A stretch of DNA of 64,000 bases from Sarcocystis neurona. Lineage: Eukaryota > Apicomplexa > Conoidasida > Eucoccidiorida > Sarcocystidae. A program made the translations under genes and the position numbers. The notes beneath the pieces are model-generated. The model saw nothing but the letters and a program-made list of their open reading frames with translations, was not told the origin of the DNA and did no database searches. Below, piece by piece: positions 1 to 12,300 of this stretch. Positions within the stretch are counted from its first letter, which is position 1, and each line of letters starts with the position of its first letter. Location: positions 1,031,211-1,095,210 of the forward strand of contig KL647303.1 of the NCBI GenBank assembly GCA_000727475.1. The letters are read 5' to 3'.

Positions 1-167
1 ACACCTCGTACTGCCGCACATACGTTCAGGAGTGCATACGCCTCCCGGGGGGTCTCAAGGTGCGGTTTGTACGCTTTTGTCACCTGCAACGGAGGAATGT
101 CTCGAAGCCCGTGCCACCCGGACATCTTCGTGTCCTGCGACTGAAAAATGCGAATGTGTTGCTGCAG

Positions 168-2710
168 ACGCACTTAAGCTTCGGCCCGGAGTACGAGAAA
201 GCCGTTGAGGCGAAGCAGGTCGCGCAGCAGCAAGCGGAGCGGGGAAAGTATATTGTGCTGCGTGCTCTTGAGGAAAAGAAGAGCACTATCATCAAGGCTC
301 AAGGAGAGGCAGAAGCAGCAAAACTCGTACGTATCTCTCTTGTACTCCACATACGCCGTCGGGTGGTGTGTGTTGCTGACTGGCATTGTAGACGCTCCTG
401 AGAATCCACACACACGTATGTGTGCGTAGTTTTAAGCCCTTTAGGTATAATGTGTATGTATTAGAAGAGAGAGGTGGGGACTGCGGACACCTAAGTACAT
501 GTTTTGGAAGAGTCACGCTGACCCGTGCACACTTCATATACGAAGTCGGGGCCAAAACCTGCTACTGCGTATGTACGTATATATATATATATATGTAATG
601 AGAGAGATTGAGACTTATATGAACTCGGTGCGAAAATCTGCTACTGCGTATGTGTATATATATACATATGTATTGAGAGAGATAGCGGCTGATATGCATG
701 CTTGTGCACACAGATGTGTAAATATATAGGTGAACAGATCTATGCATCTGTTCTTCGGGTCTGGGGATCGTGAGAAAAAGGAAATGTGCAGGCAGACGTT
801 TTTTGGGCAGGGGGCATAAATCCTTCCCTATGAAAAGATTTCTCGAGTGCCGCGAATTACACCTCTGAGTCCACCTGTTGTGTGCTTGCGTCTCCGTCGC
901 TCTCAAAATAGATGTGTACACGAACAAGTTGTAGAGTGTGCAGAGGAAGAATGGTGAGTTGGGACAGCCGACGATGCTGATGAAAGCGAAGTACAGGTGC
1001 ATATGCCAGCAGAAATATGCTTGTTGACTTTTGTGTAAGCATGAAGGTGCTGCTGCCGTGGCTGATGTTGACACAGCAGTTGCCGTTGCGGCTGCGGACT
1101 ACAGCTGTCGCGGGGACTCACGTGCTGCTGTTGCTGTCTACGCAGCTTTAGCTACACAGCTTTCGGCTTGTTGCACCATTTCTGCGTGTCTAGGGGTTCC
1201 GGCGCTGTTGCTGTTGCTGCTTGTGCCGTTGCGGGTGATGCTGTGCGGACACCGCTGCTGATGCTGCTGTCGCTGGTGACGCTGCTGATCCTGCTTTTCG
1301 TCGCAGATAGGAAGCGCGATCAAAACAAATCCCGCCTTTCTTGAGCTGCGACGAATCGATACAGCACGAGAAGTAGCCAACACTATCAGCCGCTCCTCGA
1401 ATCGGGTGATGCTCAACGCAGACTCCCTGCTGCTCAACGTTATGGGGTAAGCGCTCCCACCTATATGTAGAAATCTATGAATGTATATGTATACATATAT
1501 ACACATATATCTTTCAGTTTTACGGTCTGCTGTATGCGTGTACGTATACGTGCTCAGGAGAGATAATATACTGCTATATGCATATGTGTGTGTGTGTGTG
1601 TGTGTGTGAATATGCGGGAGCGAGTATACCAGCAGTCGCTGGTGTCGTGAGCTGATGCTCTGTCAGGAAGTTCTGGTAATCAGTCGCATGTGAAATGCTC
1701 TATTTTCAACTGTGGGGACCTCAGCATGCAAGTACATGTATACATATATATACACGTGTAAAAGGTATACAGCGTGTAAAGTGTACATATATGTAAATTG
1801 TGTGCACATACATATGTGTATACTGTCCACAGGACTAGCAGAGATCGTCGTTTACTTTTCAGACGCCCTGTATTTTTGCGTCAAGATGTCGTGAAAGATT
1901 TCCCACGTTTTTTAATAAGGGATGTGCGTGTAAACGCAGTTTCCTTGTTCAGGTAGAAAATAATGGAGCCGTGGTGGCAGCCGTGCTGGACAAATGATCA
2001 CGAGTTTGTATAGCTATGTTACTCTCTATCTGTGCGGATTTGCGTGTCTGTCTCTGTCTACGTGGATATATACCTTGTACTTGGGCGTGCTTTCAACGCA
2101 CTTTCTCATTTGCTTCACACTCGTCCATCTGTGTATGCGTGTGTCTGAGCGTCCTTACGCGCGCTTACGTATTCGCCAGTGTGAAAGCGTACTTGTTTGG
2201 CTGTGTGCCCGTGTCTGTATATGTTCGTCTGTGTCTTCCCAGGTGTACAGTTATGTGTATAAATGTAGATGTACGTGAATATGAGTGTCTCAAAATACGG
2301 ACACATGTGTACAGATATACACATCACCTAGACGCATACGTTTTTGTATATCAATATATAGGCACTTGCATCTGTGCGTGTGCATAGGTGCGTGTGAAGA
2401 TCCGCACTTGAATATATACATGCGTGTATGTACAAATTCTACGTAAACTGACTTGTATTCATGCGTGTCCACACCTCAGTGTATATGTGTATATGCGGGC
2501 ATGTGTGCGTACGTGTATACCTGTCTTTCTAAGTGTAAACAAACGAGCTTTTATATATATATATATATATGTATATACTTTTCTATATGCCTGTGTGCGT
2601 GTAGATAGGTATGTATGAGCATATGTATGCGCGTGTTTGTGGTATGTGTGTAATTACGTTGCAGCAAGGATTTCAAAGCTGATGTTCGCGCCTGGACGGG
2701 ATCTAAGTAA
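168..2710 (+). CDS. PHB2: Prohibitin-2, last three exons (5' part outside window)
   Basis: Prohibitin-2 forms ring complexes with prohibitin-1 in the mitochondrial inner membrane. Exons seen: 168-326, 1307-1446 and 2665-2710. The first encodes the coiled-coil end of the PHB domain (THLSFGPEYEKAVEAKQVAQ, then AQGEAEAAKL). The second encodes NPAFLELRRIDTAREVANTI and SSNRVMLNADSLLLNVM. The third gives KDFKADVRAWTGSK and a TAA at 2708-2710. Donors are gtacgt (327) and gtaagc (1447); acceptors end in cag at 167, 1306 and 2664, and phases 0-0-2-1 join without a break. The NP-x-F-x-x-LRRI and LNADSLLLN motifs fit PHB2 better than PHB1. Reading through the second donor would stop at once (TAA 1448-1450), so a short isoform is possible. 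Upstream exons lie before the window; bases 1-167 look intronic. Confidence 0.85.
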
Positions 2711-2857
2711 GAAGTTGCTGCACTGCTGTATTGAAGAGTAACCTGTAAAGGCGGAAAAGGAGACAATGGCCGGAAGCAGGGCAGTATCGGTCAGTCTTCA
2801 ACGAAGAAGAAACTGAACGAAAAAGGCATGGAAGGGACAGAGCAGTGAAAGAACGGA

Positions 2858-3150
2858 GATGTGGAGTGCTTTACTTCGCCGCCTGGCAGGGCGAAGAAAA
2901 CATAAACAGTTTTACCTGTGTACAATTATTAGTCTGGGTGCCATGGTCGGGATACGTAGGAAAAGTCAGTTGCAGCCACGGACACCAACTGTTTCACAGC
3001 ACTTCGCTGTGGGGCGCCTTACTTCGCCGGCTGACAGGATGAAGAAAACAAGATCAGTTCTATATCTGTACAGACCTGTCTGGGCTGTTTGCTTCAGACG
3101 GAGTATGGAGAAAGTGTGAGCTGTCGGCGTCTACTGCAGACACCAACTGT
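2858..3150. repeat. Diverged tandem duplication, unit about 150-158 bp
   Basis: The segment starting gtggagtgctttacttcgcc (about 2860) recurs as gtggggcgccttacttcgcc (about 3009). Shared blocks follow in the same order: gaagaaaaca, a ctgt-aca block, tctggg, and the common end gacaccaact at 2981 and 3139. The copies are clearly related but diverged, with small indels (offset 149 growing to 158). Confidence 0.6.
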
Positions 3151-6100
3151 CTGCGTCAAGTTGCCAGTCAGTCGTGTTTGAAATACGAAACTCTGTTGTG
3201 CCGTGGAGGTGCTACGGCTGCACAGCCCTGCGCGCTTACATTTCCTTGTATACACGCATATATATATATATATACATATGTACATTCACGGACGCATATA
3301 TGTGTGCGGATACGAAGAAACACACAAATAGAATTTCCTCTTTCAAATCTCTTCGAAGAAGCTCGTAGAGAGACGAGTCTTCAAGGAAGTGGTGAGCGTT
3401 CGGCATAAAACACTTTAACCCGATATGCGTAGATGTGTCCGTTCTTGTGTGCGTATTTGTTTACGTTCACATACAGAATACGTGTGGTACCAGTAAAACA
3501 TCGGCAGGCAAGTTCAACCAGGAAGTAAAGAGGAACCGTCCCCACGCAGTCTGCATGCAGCAACAGAGAGTGAGATGTCCAGCAGTTAGAAAGCTGCGTA
3601 GGCGTGCCAGTAAACGCCCAAACGAGCATTTTCTGCTTGTTTCGTATGAGGAGTTTCACGTGTCGGAGCGTCATACCCGGCAGCTGGGAAGATTTTCTCA
3701 CCTGTTATCTCACTGAGTACGTGGCTGTTGTATATACACGCGTGCACGTAGACAGGTATGGATGAATTAATATATGCGTGTATGTACATGACGTACGTCT
3801 GACTCCTTTGTCATTGCCATAATGATTCTGGGCGGAACAGAACAAAGCGTGGCGATGGGACTGCATTTGCCGTAGCAGTGGAGCTACTTCCACGGATGTA
3901 ATGGCGGAGCTTCCCGAGTTGCCAGGAAGTCACACACTGCAGTTGCGCAGTTGTCACTATCGAAATCTGAATTTACCTTCTGCTGCTGATATTTAGATGT
4001 AGCTGTATACTATGTGTTTTCGGATGCCCTGCGTAGAGGATTAATTAGTGTTGCAGTGAAATTCTGGGACTGGCGACAATGAGTTGTGATGTGCGACGCA
4101 ACTGATGGTGATTGTGCGTCAGTCAGTACTGCAGCTGGATACGCGACATCGTATGAAGGCTAATGGACACTCCAACTGGATACGCACATGACACAAGAAA
4201 CGTGAACCTGCTACAGTACTGACACGTAATCCTACATACTAAACGTTTGAATTTATCTAAATTTTATGAAGAGCGCGCTTTTAAGCATCAGTAAATAACT
4301 GGAAAATTAGCCGGCGGCGACGGCGAGTTTAGTCAAGCTTGGAAGTGGGGGCAAACAGAAACAGAGGAAGAGTATAAAGACCGTGAGCAAAATGAGGAGA
4401 AATCAGCAGCTACAGTAGCGTGCCGGAGGCGAAGACGGAATAAGTTCTCGCAGAGACAGTTACACTGATGTGAGAATATTTTCGCAGACTGAGTGCGGAA
4501 ATGTGTAAAGTGTGTGCGAAAAGAAACAAGTGTGGAAAATAACGGGTTCAGCACGGAAAAGTGCGCCAGCGATAAAGCACATTCTCATACATCTAGAGAT
4601 GAGACAGGAGGGACTACCCCAGAAGCTGAGGACGCCTCCCGGATACGATGTTTTGTGCCCCTTCCTAACTCCTTCCACACCGCACGACGTCCGTGGCAGT
4701 AGACTCACTTTCTCTGCTCTCCCAGTCTAGCAGGGGCATGACGCTAACGAAGGCACAGGAGTACCGTTGTATTCACTTTCCTGCGGTACAGATGCATATG
4801 CATTACTCGCGGCAGTGTAGCACATAGACGACCGTGGTTCTCCGAAGTCGTCCTCAATGGGCAAATAGTTTGAAGCAAAGGACGCCTGTTACAATTCTTT
4901 CCTGAATTCACACCTCGCTGAGATTGCCTCACGACATTGTCTTTCGTTTCTCTGCTGCACTCTAAATGATACCCCTGCCAGCCATTTGTCGGAGTCGCCT
5001 GGACTGCACTGGTGCTTGACGTCGTGTCTCTATTCGCTTACGCTGTAAGGTGGGCTCGGTCAGTAATTTTCCCACACCGCACTTCTTCGCGTGTCTGAGT
5101 GGCCCGAACGTGGGTGCACGGGCGCTTAAGAAACTCCCGTACAAAAGCTAATGACCTAGCTTCTGCCGTTCGCTGTTTGCTACAGGTCTTGCCTTAGTGA
5201 AGTGAATATATGTTTATAATTTACAATTGTATCATACCACCTTCTGAGACAACACTCTACTCTTTGCTATTGCACCTAATCGGGCGTCACCACCAAAACT
5301 GAATACTTCCCTTAATCACGTCTACCCGACTCCTACACCCGCAGCTGGCTTCTTACTACCAGTTCAGTCCTCTGCACACATATACTCGTATATATACGTA
5401 TGTACATTTATATATATATATATGTAAAGGCAAAAGTTTTATACGCCACAGGCATCAGTTACATATGCATATATATGCGCGCGCAGATATATGTGTACAC
5501 ATGTGTGCAGCAGCTTTTTTGTCTGAAGACTTCTGGTGTGTACGGCTGTATTCACAACAGTTCGTCTCCTAACAGGGATCGAGGACATGTGTGCTTACCA
5601 CTATCGACACCTGCAGACAATGTGCAAATGTATAGTTAAGTTTACTCTCCACAAATATAGGTGTACGTACACTCACAGACCTAGATACATAAAAACACAA
5701 GTGTACGCGCGTCAGTGGCCCCCTTCACAGCTTCGACTCGGCACAGATACCGTAGATTTACGTAGACAGCTGTGTGTGTAACTGTATGATTAGGACGCAC
5801 TACCAGAGTTCAGCAACCAGTTCCGTTTTTTCTGTGACTGTAGTTTGCATTCTCACGTTATAAAGTACCATGATGACCACATTAGGATTCTTCCTTACGA
5901 AAAATCCACAGCTTATACTTGGTAATCTGACGCGCATCTACACGTCTATACGGACGTGCTCTTTCCTGCGCCCACGTATGCAGATTTTTCTGCTGTGGTT
6001 CCCTTCCTTTAACGACCCTAAGATAAATCCTCCATTCCAGAGAGACGTGCAAAGGGGTCCTCAATGTCGGCGCAATAGAGCAAGAACTGTGCTTTTTGAA

Positions 6101-8380
6101 AGGAAACGGCCTTTTTTGATTCCTGTATCCCACAAAGGGCTTCTCTATCCACACGTTGACAACTCAGCATGGTACAGGGACTGCACAGTAATAACGTCTC
6201 CCCCGGTAAACCGACATAACAGCAGAATTGCAAAGTTTCTTGTAAACCCCTCCTCTTCAAGCTGACGTTCAAGAAGTCTCTCCACCTAAAGGTAGTGAGT
6301 TCGCTGCTTGTGACAGTGCGCGTTCCCTTCCTTAATTGAGTGAAGAACAATATTCTTCGGATTATGTCACTGTGTCAAGTCTCCGTTCAACCTTTGTGTG
6401 ATGTTCGCATCTACACAGTTTGTTTGTAGTGGGAAGGTGGGTACCACTCGCGCATTACTGTCATTATAGGCCTGTCGTATCAGTTCGCCGCTATCAGGCT
6501 CACGACGGCTATTTTCATATTCAATGTGCAGCAAGAATCGGGTTCTTCTGTTGTCGCGGCACTATTTATGACACGCGTGATTAGTAGAACATAGCATTAT
6601 TGTTGTACTCCTAAAAGGGAAGTAGTACACGCAATTTTCCTTCCGCGTGAACGAGAGCATTGCTATATCTAGTCGCAGTACGAGTACTTCGATCTCTTGT
6701 ATAATTCTGATTATGAGGACTACCAGTAGTACCAATAATGAAGTTTTCATGAGGATGCAACAAGATCTTCGAGTCCACAAAGTGCCCTCAAGCTGCTTGG
6801 AAGTTCCGCTGAAACGACTCTCTGAACCGCTGCAGCTGCTGCTCCCACAACAGCTCGACCTCTCGGCGTCGCTGCGGTGTGTGCTGTTGATTTTTCTACG
6901 TTCCTCCTGGACTTTAACCTGGCGTTAACTTTTTAATTTCTGTCTTTTGGATTGTTCGGGCTGCACACGTTTGTCAGGTCAATAAGTTTGAGAGCCTGAA
7001 CTTCCCGCGGCTGTGCACACACTGCCGCTGGTGCTCGACTGCAGCCGATGCGCTGCGAAGCATCGTGCCACAAGATTTGCGGCATACGAAAAAAGGATAA
7101 GAGAGCTATTGCAGAGATCTTTATGTACACACGAATGTGCAACTGTAGCAGCTCCGTCCTGCGGATACATATAGTTCGTGTCGGTACTAGTGGTGTCTGC
7201 GGAGAAGACAACACCCTCCACCCACCGGACACGCGAAAGTCAAGACAAGCTCACTCGCAATGCATGCTCTTCCCAAGGTTGGTACTTCGCTGCGACTGCT
7301 TCCGGTCAGTAAATATGCCAGTATTCTCGTAGATGCACACACATACGTATATGCTTATGGATGTATCAGTCTGATGCCTGCTGTGATCTGCCTTTCTCCC
7401 GCTTTGCCTGGGTTACCACCCTTGCTGCTGCGACCGTGACGGCTGCGAGCGCGGATTGTCCTGCAAACTGCTGTTGTGGCCCCTGCTACTGCAGTCCGTT
7501 ACCGGCTACTGGGACTCGAGTTCTTACGTCTCCATCGACATGCTTCCACACCACCTGCGTTGTTGACGCAGAGCACATCGTGTGTCTTGCTCACCCTTGT
7601 AACGTTGAAGCGCGTATTTTAACTACCGTACAATGGTAACACAGCAGCATCGGCGAAACCGGCCATCCGTCACACGTAGCTGCAAGTTTCCTCTCTGCCA
7701 TTCCACAGTGTCCAACCGGTGGTGTGCTTCTCCTCTGTCTTCCACTCTAGTGTGCTGCCGCTGTTGTTCCTCTGTCTTGCCCGGGGCTACTGCCCGCTCC
7801 TGCACTCTTTAAGGAACTCGGTAGCTGCCTCAGGTTCCTGCTGAAGCGTGCTCCTTGCTGCTGCCGTCGCTGTAGTAATAGTGTGCAACCGGGCTGCCGC
7901 TGCTGCTGTAGTCTCTTCCCTGCTACTGCTGTTACTGCACTCAGCTGCGTTTTGCTGCAGTTCTTCCGTAAGGATGCGTGGCTCCACTGTTGCATTGTGT
8001 GAAGCTTGTGAGAGAAGCCCGGCGCACGGCGTCACACTGTTCATCGTCCACCTTTTCGGTGAGTCCTTTCTTCAGGCTCCATTTTGCCTGTCGTCTCTTT
8101 ATAGTAGCGCCGACTGCCTTGTTCCACATGCGCTGCCCCTATATATATATGGGTAAACAGGTCTCAGTGCGTATTGTATTAGCGTGCGCGCACACTAGCA
8201 TCAACAACTTCTTTCCAGCCTTTTTCCTGTTCTATATCTGCCGCGGTTTTTTGGTCCTCTCTATGCATGCATAGCTATTCGAATAATGGGTACTAAGCAG
8301 GTCGTCTGCCCGACAGCGTCTTTACAGTACGCTTGACGCCGTTAGCGCGCGCGCCGGGGGGCTTGTCTGCGACCGCTACA

Positions 8381-8422
8381 GCGATACTATTTCAAGGGTA
8401 CGTACGCTTGAAATAGTATCGC
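8381..8422. other. Perfect 16-bp inverted repeat with 10-nt loop
   Basis: Left arm GCGATACTATTTCAAG (8381-8396), loop GGTACGTACG (8397-8406, itself containing the palindrome GTACGTAC), right arm CTTGAAATAGTATCGC (8407-8422). All 16 pairs match. It follows a run of alternating GC and a G6 tract (8345-8361) and lies about 650 bp upstream of the EXO1 start codon. It could be a cruciform or hairpin, a palindromic protein-binding site, or a remnant of a small inverted-repeat element. No function can be assigned from sequence alone. Confidence 0.8.
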
Positions 8423-9071
8423 CTGGAAGTGATGCTGCCTTGTCTATCCCAACGTATCTTCCAACCGTGCGCCCGTCTCTGCTGTCTTCCAGTGGTGTTG
8501 CTTGTGCTGCCGCTACTACTTACTACGCCGTGCTGCCGCAGGTCCCACTGTCAAATCAGCGAAGCCTGCTTTTGCTCGCCCATCCGGCGCTTGGTCTGCT
8601 GACGCACACCACCCTGCTCATGCTGCTGCTGTTGCTAGGACGCCTGCTGCCAGTCCTACCACTTCTTCACTTTTCCTTCTTCTTCTTTTGTAGTGGCCCG
8701 GAGTAATAGCGCTGCTGCCTCTGTTGCCCGGTATTCACGGGTGTGTCTACGGAAACAGCGCCGTTGCAGTCCCCTCTCATCCCGCAGCAGTGACAGCCTT
8801 CGGGCGACTAGTTGGCTACTCGAGGTGCTGCTGCTCCCGTAGAGTGCGCAGAAGCGCTTGTGCAGCACAAGAAGCAGAGCGCCACCAACGGCAGCAGCAA
8901 AGCAGCAGCGGCAGGATAGCACGCTGCCAAAAGCGGCAGCAGCAGCAGTACAAGACCAACAAGAGCGACACGGCCGAGGCCCTCTCGCTTTTCGTTTCAG
9001 CAGCGCACGTCTTCCGAGTGGCTTCCTTCAAGACGCACTCTCATGACTCTTCGACCACGCTTGTGCACACC

Positions 9072-9275
9072 ATGGGAATTCAAAACCTCCTGGTCCGTTG
9101 CTGTTTCAAAATTTGTTCATATTTACTAATATAATTCTGAATGTACATAGCATTTTCGCAGTGACCGCTCAGCGCTTATTACACGTTACGTGTAAGCGTA
9201 TGTAAATATATATAGGTATATATGTATATGTATTTGGAGACGTATATGAGTCTATCTACATATGTGCTTTTCTGC

Positions 9276-9307
<32 letters not shown>

Positions 9308-12300
9308 GTAGCTAGACACATAGATGGATAGATTCACGCATGGGTAGTCGTAAGCCGTAAGATATATCAGTGGACGTTAGAAGTGATAAACACGTGAATG
9401 TATGCAGGTATGTAGAGTGGACTCAGGAAGAGGAACATGTGACGACGCAGGTGTGGCCTGTTGCAAGACCCACACGCATTCCTCTCCAGAGACACATATA
9501 AGCACACGCACATTCCCACACAGAGACACGAACAAATTTACGCGTGTGTTCCTCCTTCTTAATTTTGATAAACTGCATGCGTGTGCGAACACGTGCACGT
9601 GTATATATGCGTGTGGTGCATGTGTAGAGAAGAGCAAATTTTCTGCTGCCCATCTGCCTGTGGACCTCTGCTCGTATATACCCATACTCGAGAAGATGTG
9701 CTGGACGGTTCCGCAGGCAGGAGGAGAAGGAAGGTAGCGAAGGAAAATCGCAGTCTGCGACGTACCGTATGCAACACCGGTACATTTTGCACGTGACACT
9801 GCTACTACGGGGTGTTCACACACTACCTATATATATATGCAGATACGTGTGCCGTTTCTTGTGTCACAAGCCTTCACCCATATATTATATGCAACGGAAG
9901 AACTGGTGCCGTTCCATCGTTTACAGTCTACATATATATATATAGATATATATATATATATATACGTGTGTATGTCATTCAACGTGTCACGTGCGCGCAT
10001 ATGTATAATTTTATTACATCTTAGTGGGAAAGGATTGCTGCTGCTTCATTGCTGATACTGTGCATGCGTATATATATAAATGTAAGTCAGTGCGCCATAT
10101 GCCTGCGTATGTATGCTTGTATAATTCGCGCTAAAAGCGAAGGACTGATGCTGGCGCTTTGCCGTGAAACGTACACGTGTGTTCTTCTGCTGCTGTGCTG
10201 CAGAAGTTTCTGAAGCCCCTCACGCGGCCTGCACATATTAGCGAGTACGTCCGCCTCCCCCTGCCTTCTCTCTCTCGCCCTTTCCACTCTTCTTCTCTCT
10301 GCCCTTCTCTGCGTTCCTCTGTCTTTCTTCCTTTTTTTTGCTCTTCTCCTCCTTCTCTTTGTTTCCTGATGGCTGTCTTCACACACACCTATCATTACGT
10401 ACTTACAAATTTCGTGTTTACCCAATAAATATGTCTGCATGTGTTTGCCGTCATATCAGGATTTACAGCCATATACGTATTATTTGCATGTACCCATATA
10501 CATATATATATAGATATATATATAGGTAGATATATATATAGATATATATATATATAGGTAGATATATATATACATACATACATAGATGTATATATACATA
10601 TATATGTAGATACCTATATATGTATATACACATATATATAGATATACATGCGTTCGTTTCGCTGACTTCATATGTCCCCACAGTGAACGTATATATGGAA
10701 AATTGTTACACACATACGCATATACACCTGTATATATGTGTAAGTAGATACATGCATGTGTATACACATACGTATGCACACATATTTAATGTATTCGTAC
10801 TATGTATATGCACGGCGCTGTATACTGGTAGATTCACTTCGTACCTTCTGTATGAAAAAGTAAATGCATAGGGTAATGTGCGTTTGAGTATGTGTATTAC
10901 GGGTACACCCGCGCTCTGGTGCGTCTGCTGCCGCTTCTTTTTGATCTGACGTTGGTCTTTCTGCTGCAGACCCGCTGCAAATGTCGCTCTTGCTGGTACA
11001 ACAGGCCTCGTCGCTATTGCCGCTGCCGGTAGTGTGTTGTTCGTGCTGCTGCTTCTGCCGCGAGTGTCGGTGCTGCTGTCCCCGCTGCTGCTGCCCCCGC
11101 TGCTGCAGTGCTGCCGCCGCTGCTGCAGTGCTGCCCTTGTGTGACTGTGTTGGTCGACAGGTTTGCGGGGAAGACGGTTGGTATCGACGCAATGGGGTGG
11201 ATGCACCGCGGTGCTGTCGCTTGCGCTGTGGAACTCGTGCAAGGAGAAGCCACAGACAAGTACGTGAGCAACAGGAACAACAGCTTCTCGCTGCTGCCTT
11301 CAGCCGCCTGCTGCAGTGTCATCTGTACCTCTCTCCTACAGATGCAGGCGACCGAAACAAGTTTCCTCTATCCTCTCTCTCTCTTTGCGTCTGCCGGTAC
11401 TCTAGAACCTCTGCTGCACCGCGGTCTCTCACAGCAAAAATCGTCAGTCGCCGCTGCTGCTGTATATGTCAGCAACCCCACGCTGCTGCTGCAGCTGCTT
11501 GCTGCGTTGGGAAGCCCCACGTTGTCTTGCTGCTGCGCTTTGTGAGAAGCGAAAGGTGAGGGGCGTCAGCCAAATGCGTGTCGCTATAGTCCACTCTCCA
11601 GTAATATCTGCCTGTACATATGACTTTCCGGTTTGAAGCATACGTATCCACAAGCCCGCATGCATTCCCACATATGCATATATATATATATATATATGTG
11701 TATAGACGTGCATTCCATATGTATGTATATATATGGATTTTATATATGTGTATATATGGATTCTATATACGTATATATGTCTATATATGGATTATATATA
11801 TGTATATATATGGATTATATATATGTATATATATGGATTATATATATGTATATATATGGATTCTATATATGTATATACATGGATTATGTATATCTATACA
11901 TATGTATATATATATATATATAGATGTATATGACTTCCGTGTGTGTGTGTGTGAATACCTATACACATGCATATACGCAGGCGATATGTCTCTGTTTATG
12001 TATACCTGCACAGATGTTGTTATGGAGACATGCATATTTACATGCACCTGCACTGAGAGAGCTTCGGCTCCTTGTGAAGGAGGCGGCAGGTATTTGCTCA
12101 GTTGAGAGGTGCAAGAATTTATTGCTGCTGCTTCTGTCGCCATGCTTCACTCGCCTGACGGTTCCTGAACTGCTGCCGCCGTTTTTTTATGTGACGCAAG
12201 GGAAGTTGTTGAAACGACTCGAGTCAGCCTGTGCTGGCGCCCACGTTCGCGAAGAAGAAAAGTGCCTGCTTGCAGCACTGGAAGTAGACTCGCAAAAATT

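Larger units (their letters stand above)
2711..9071. other. Intergenic stretch between prohibitin-2 and EXO1, no supported gene
   Basis: I find no ORF here with family-like sequence, only short frames with codon use unlike the neighbouring genes. It contains a diverged direct duplication near 2860-3150, short (TA)n runs (about 3258-3290 and 5400-5425), CTG-rich tracts (about 7840-7960 and 8500-8660) and a perfect inverted repeat at 8381-8422. The prohibitin 3' UTR and the EXO1 promoter and 5' UTR must lie here, but no apicomplexan promoter or poly(A) element can be named with confidence. Confidence 0.6.

Noticed and set aside
5870..6265. 131-codon + strand ORF with hydrophobic N-terminus
   Set aside because: No family resemblance, no linked exons, and the opposite strand is equally open.
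11620..12105. Tyr/Ile-rich ORFs over the 24-bp minisatellite
   Set aside because: Simple-repeat translation without protein-like composition; intronic in EXO1.
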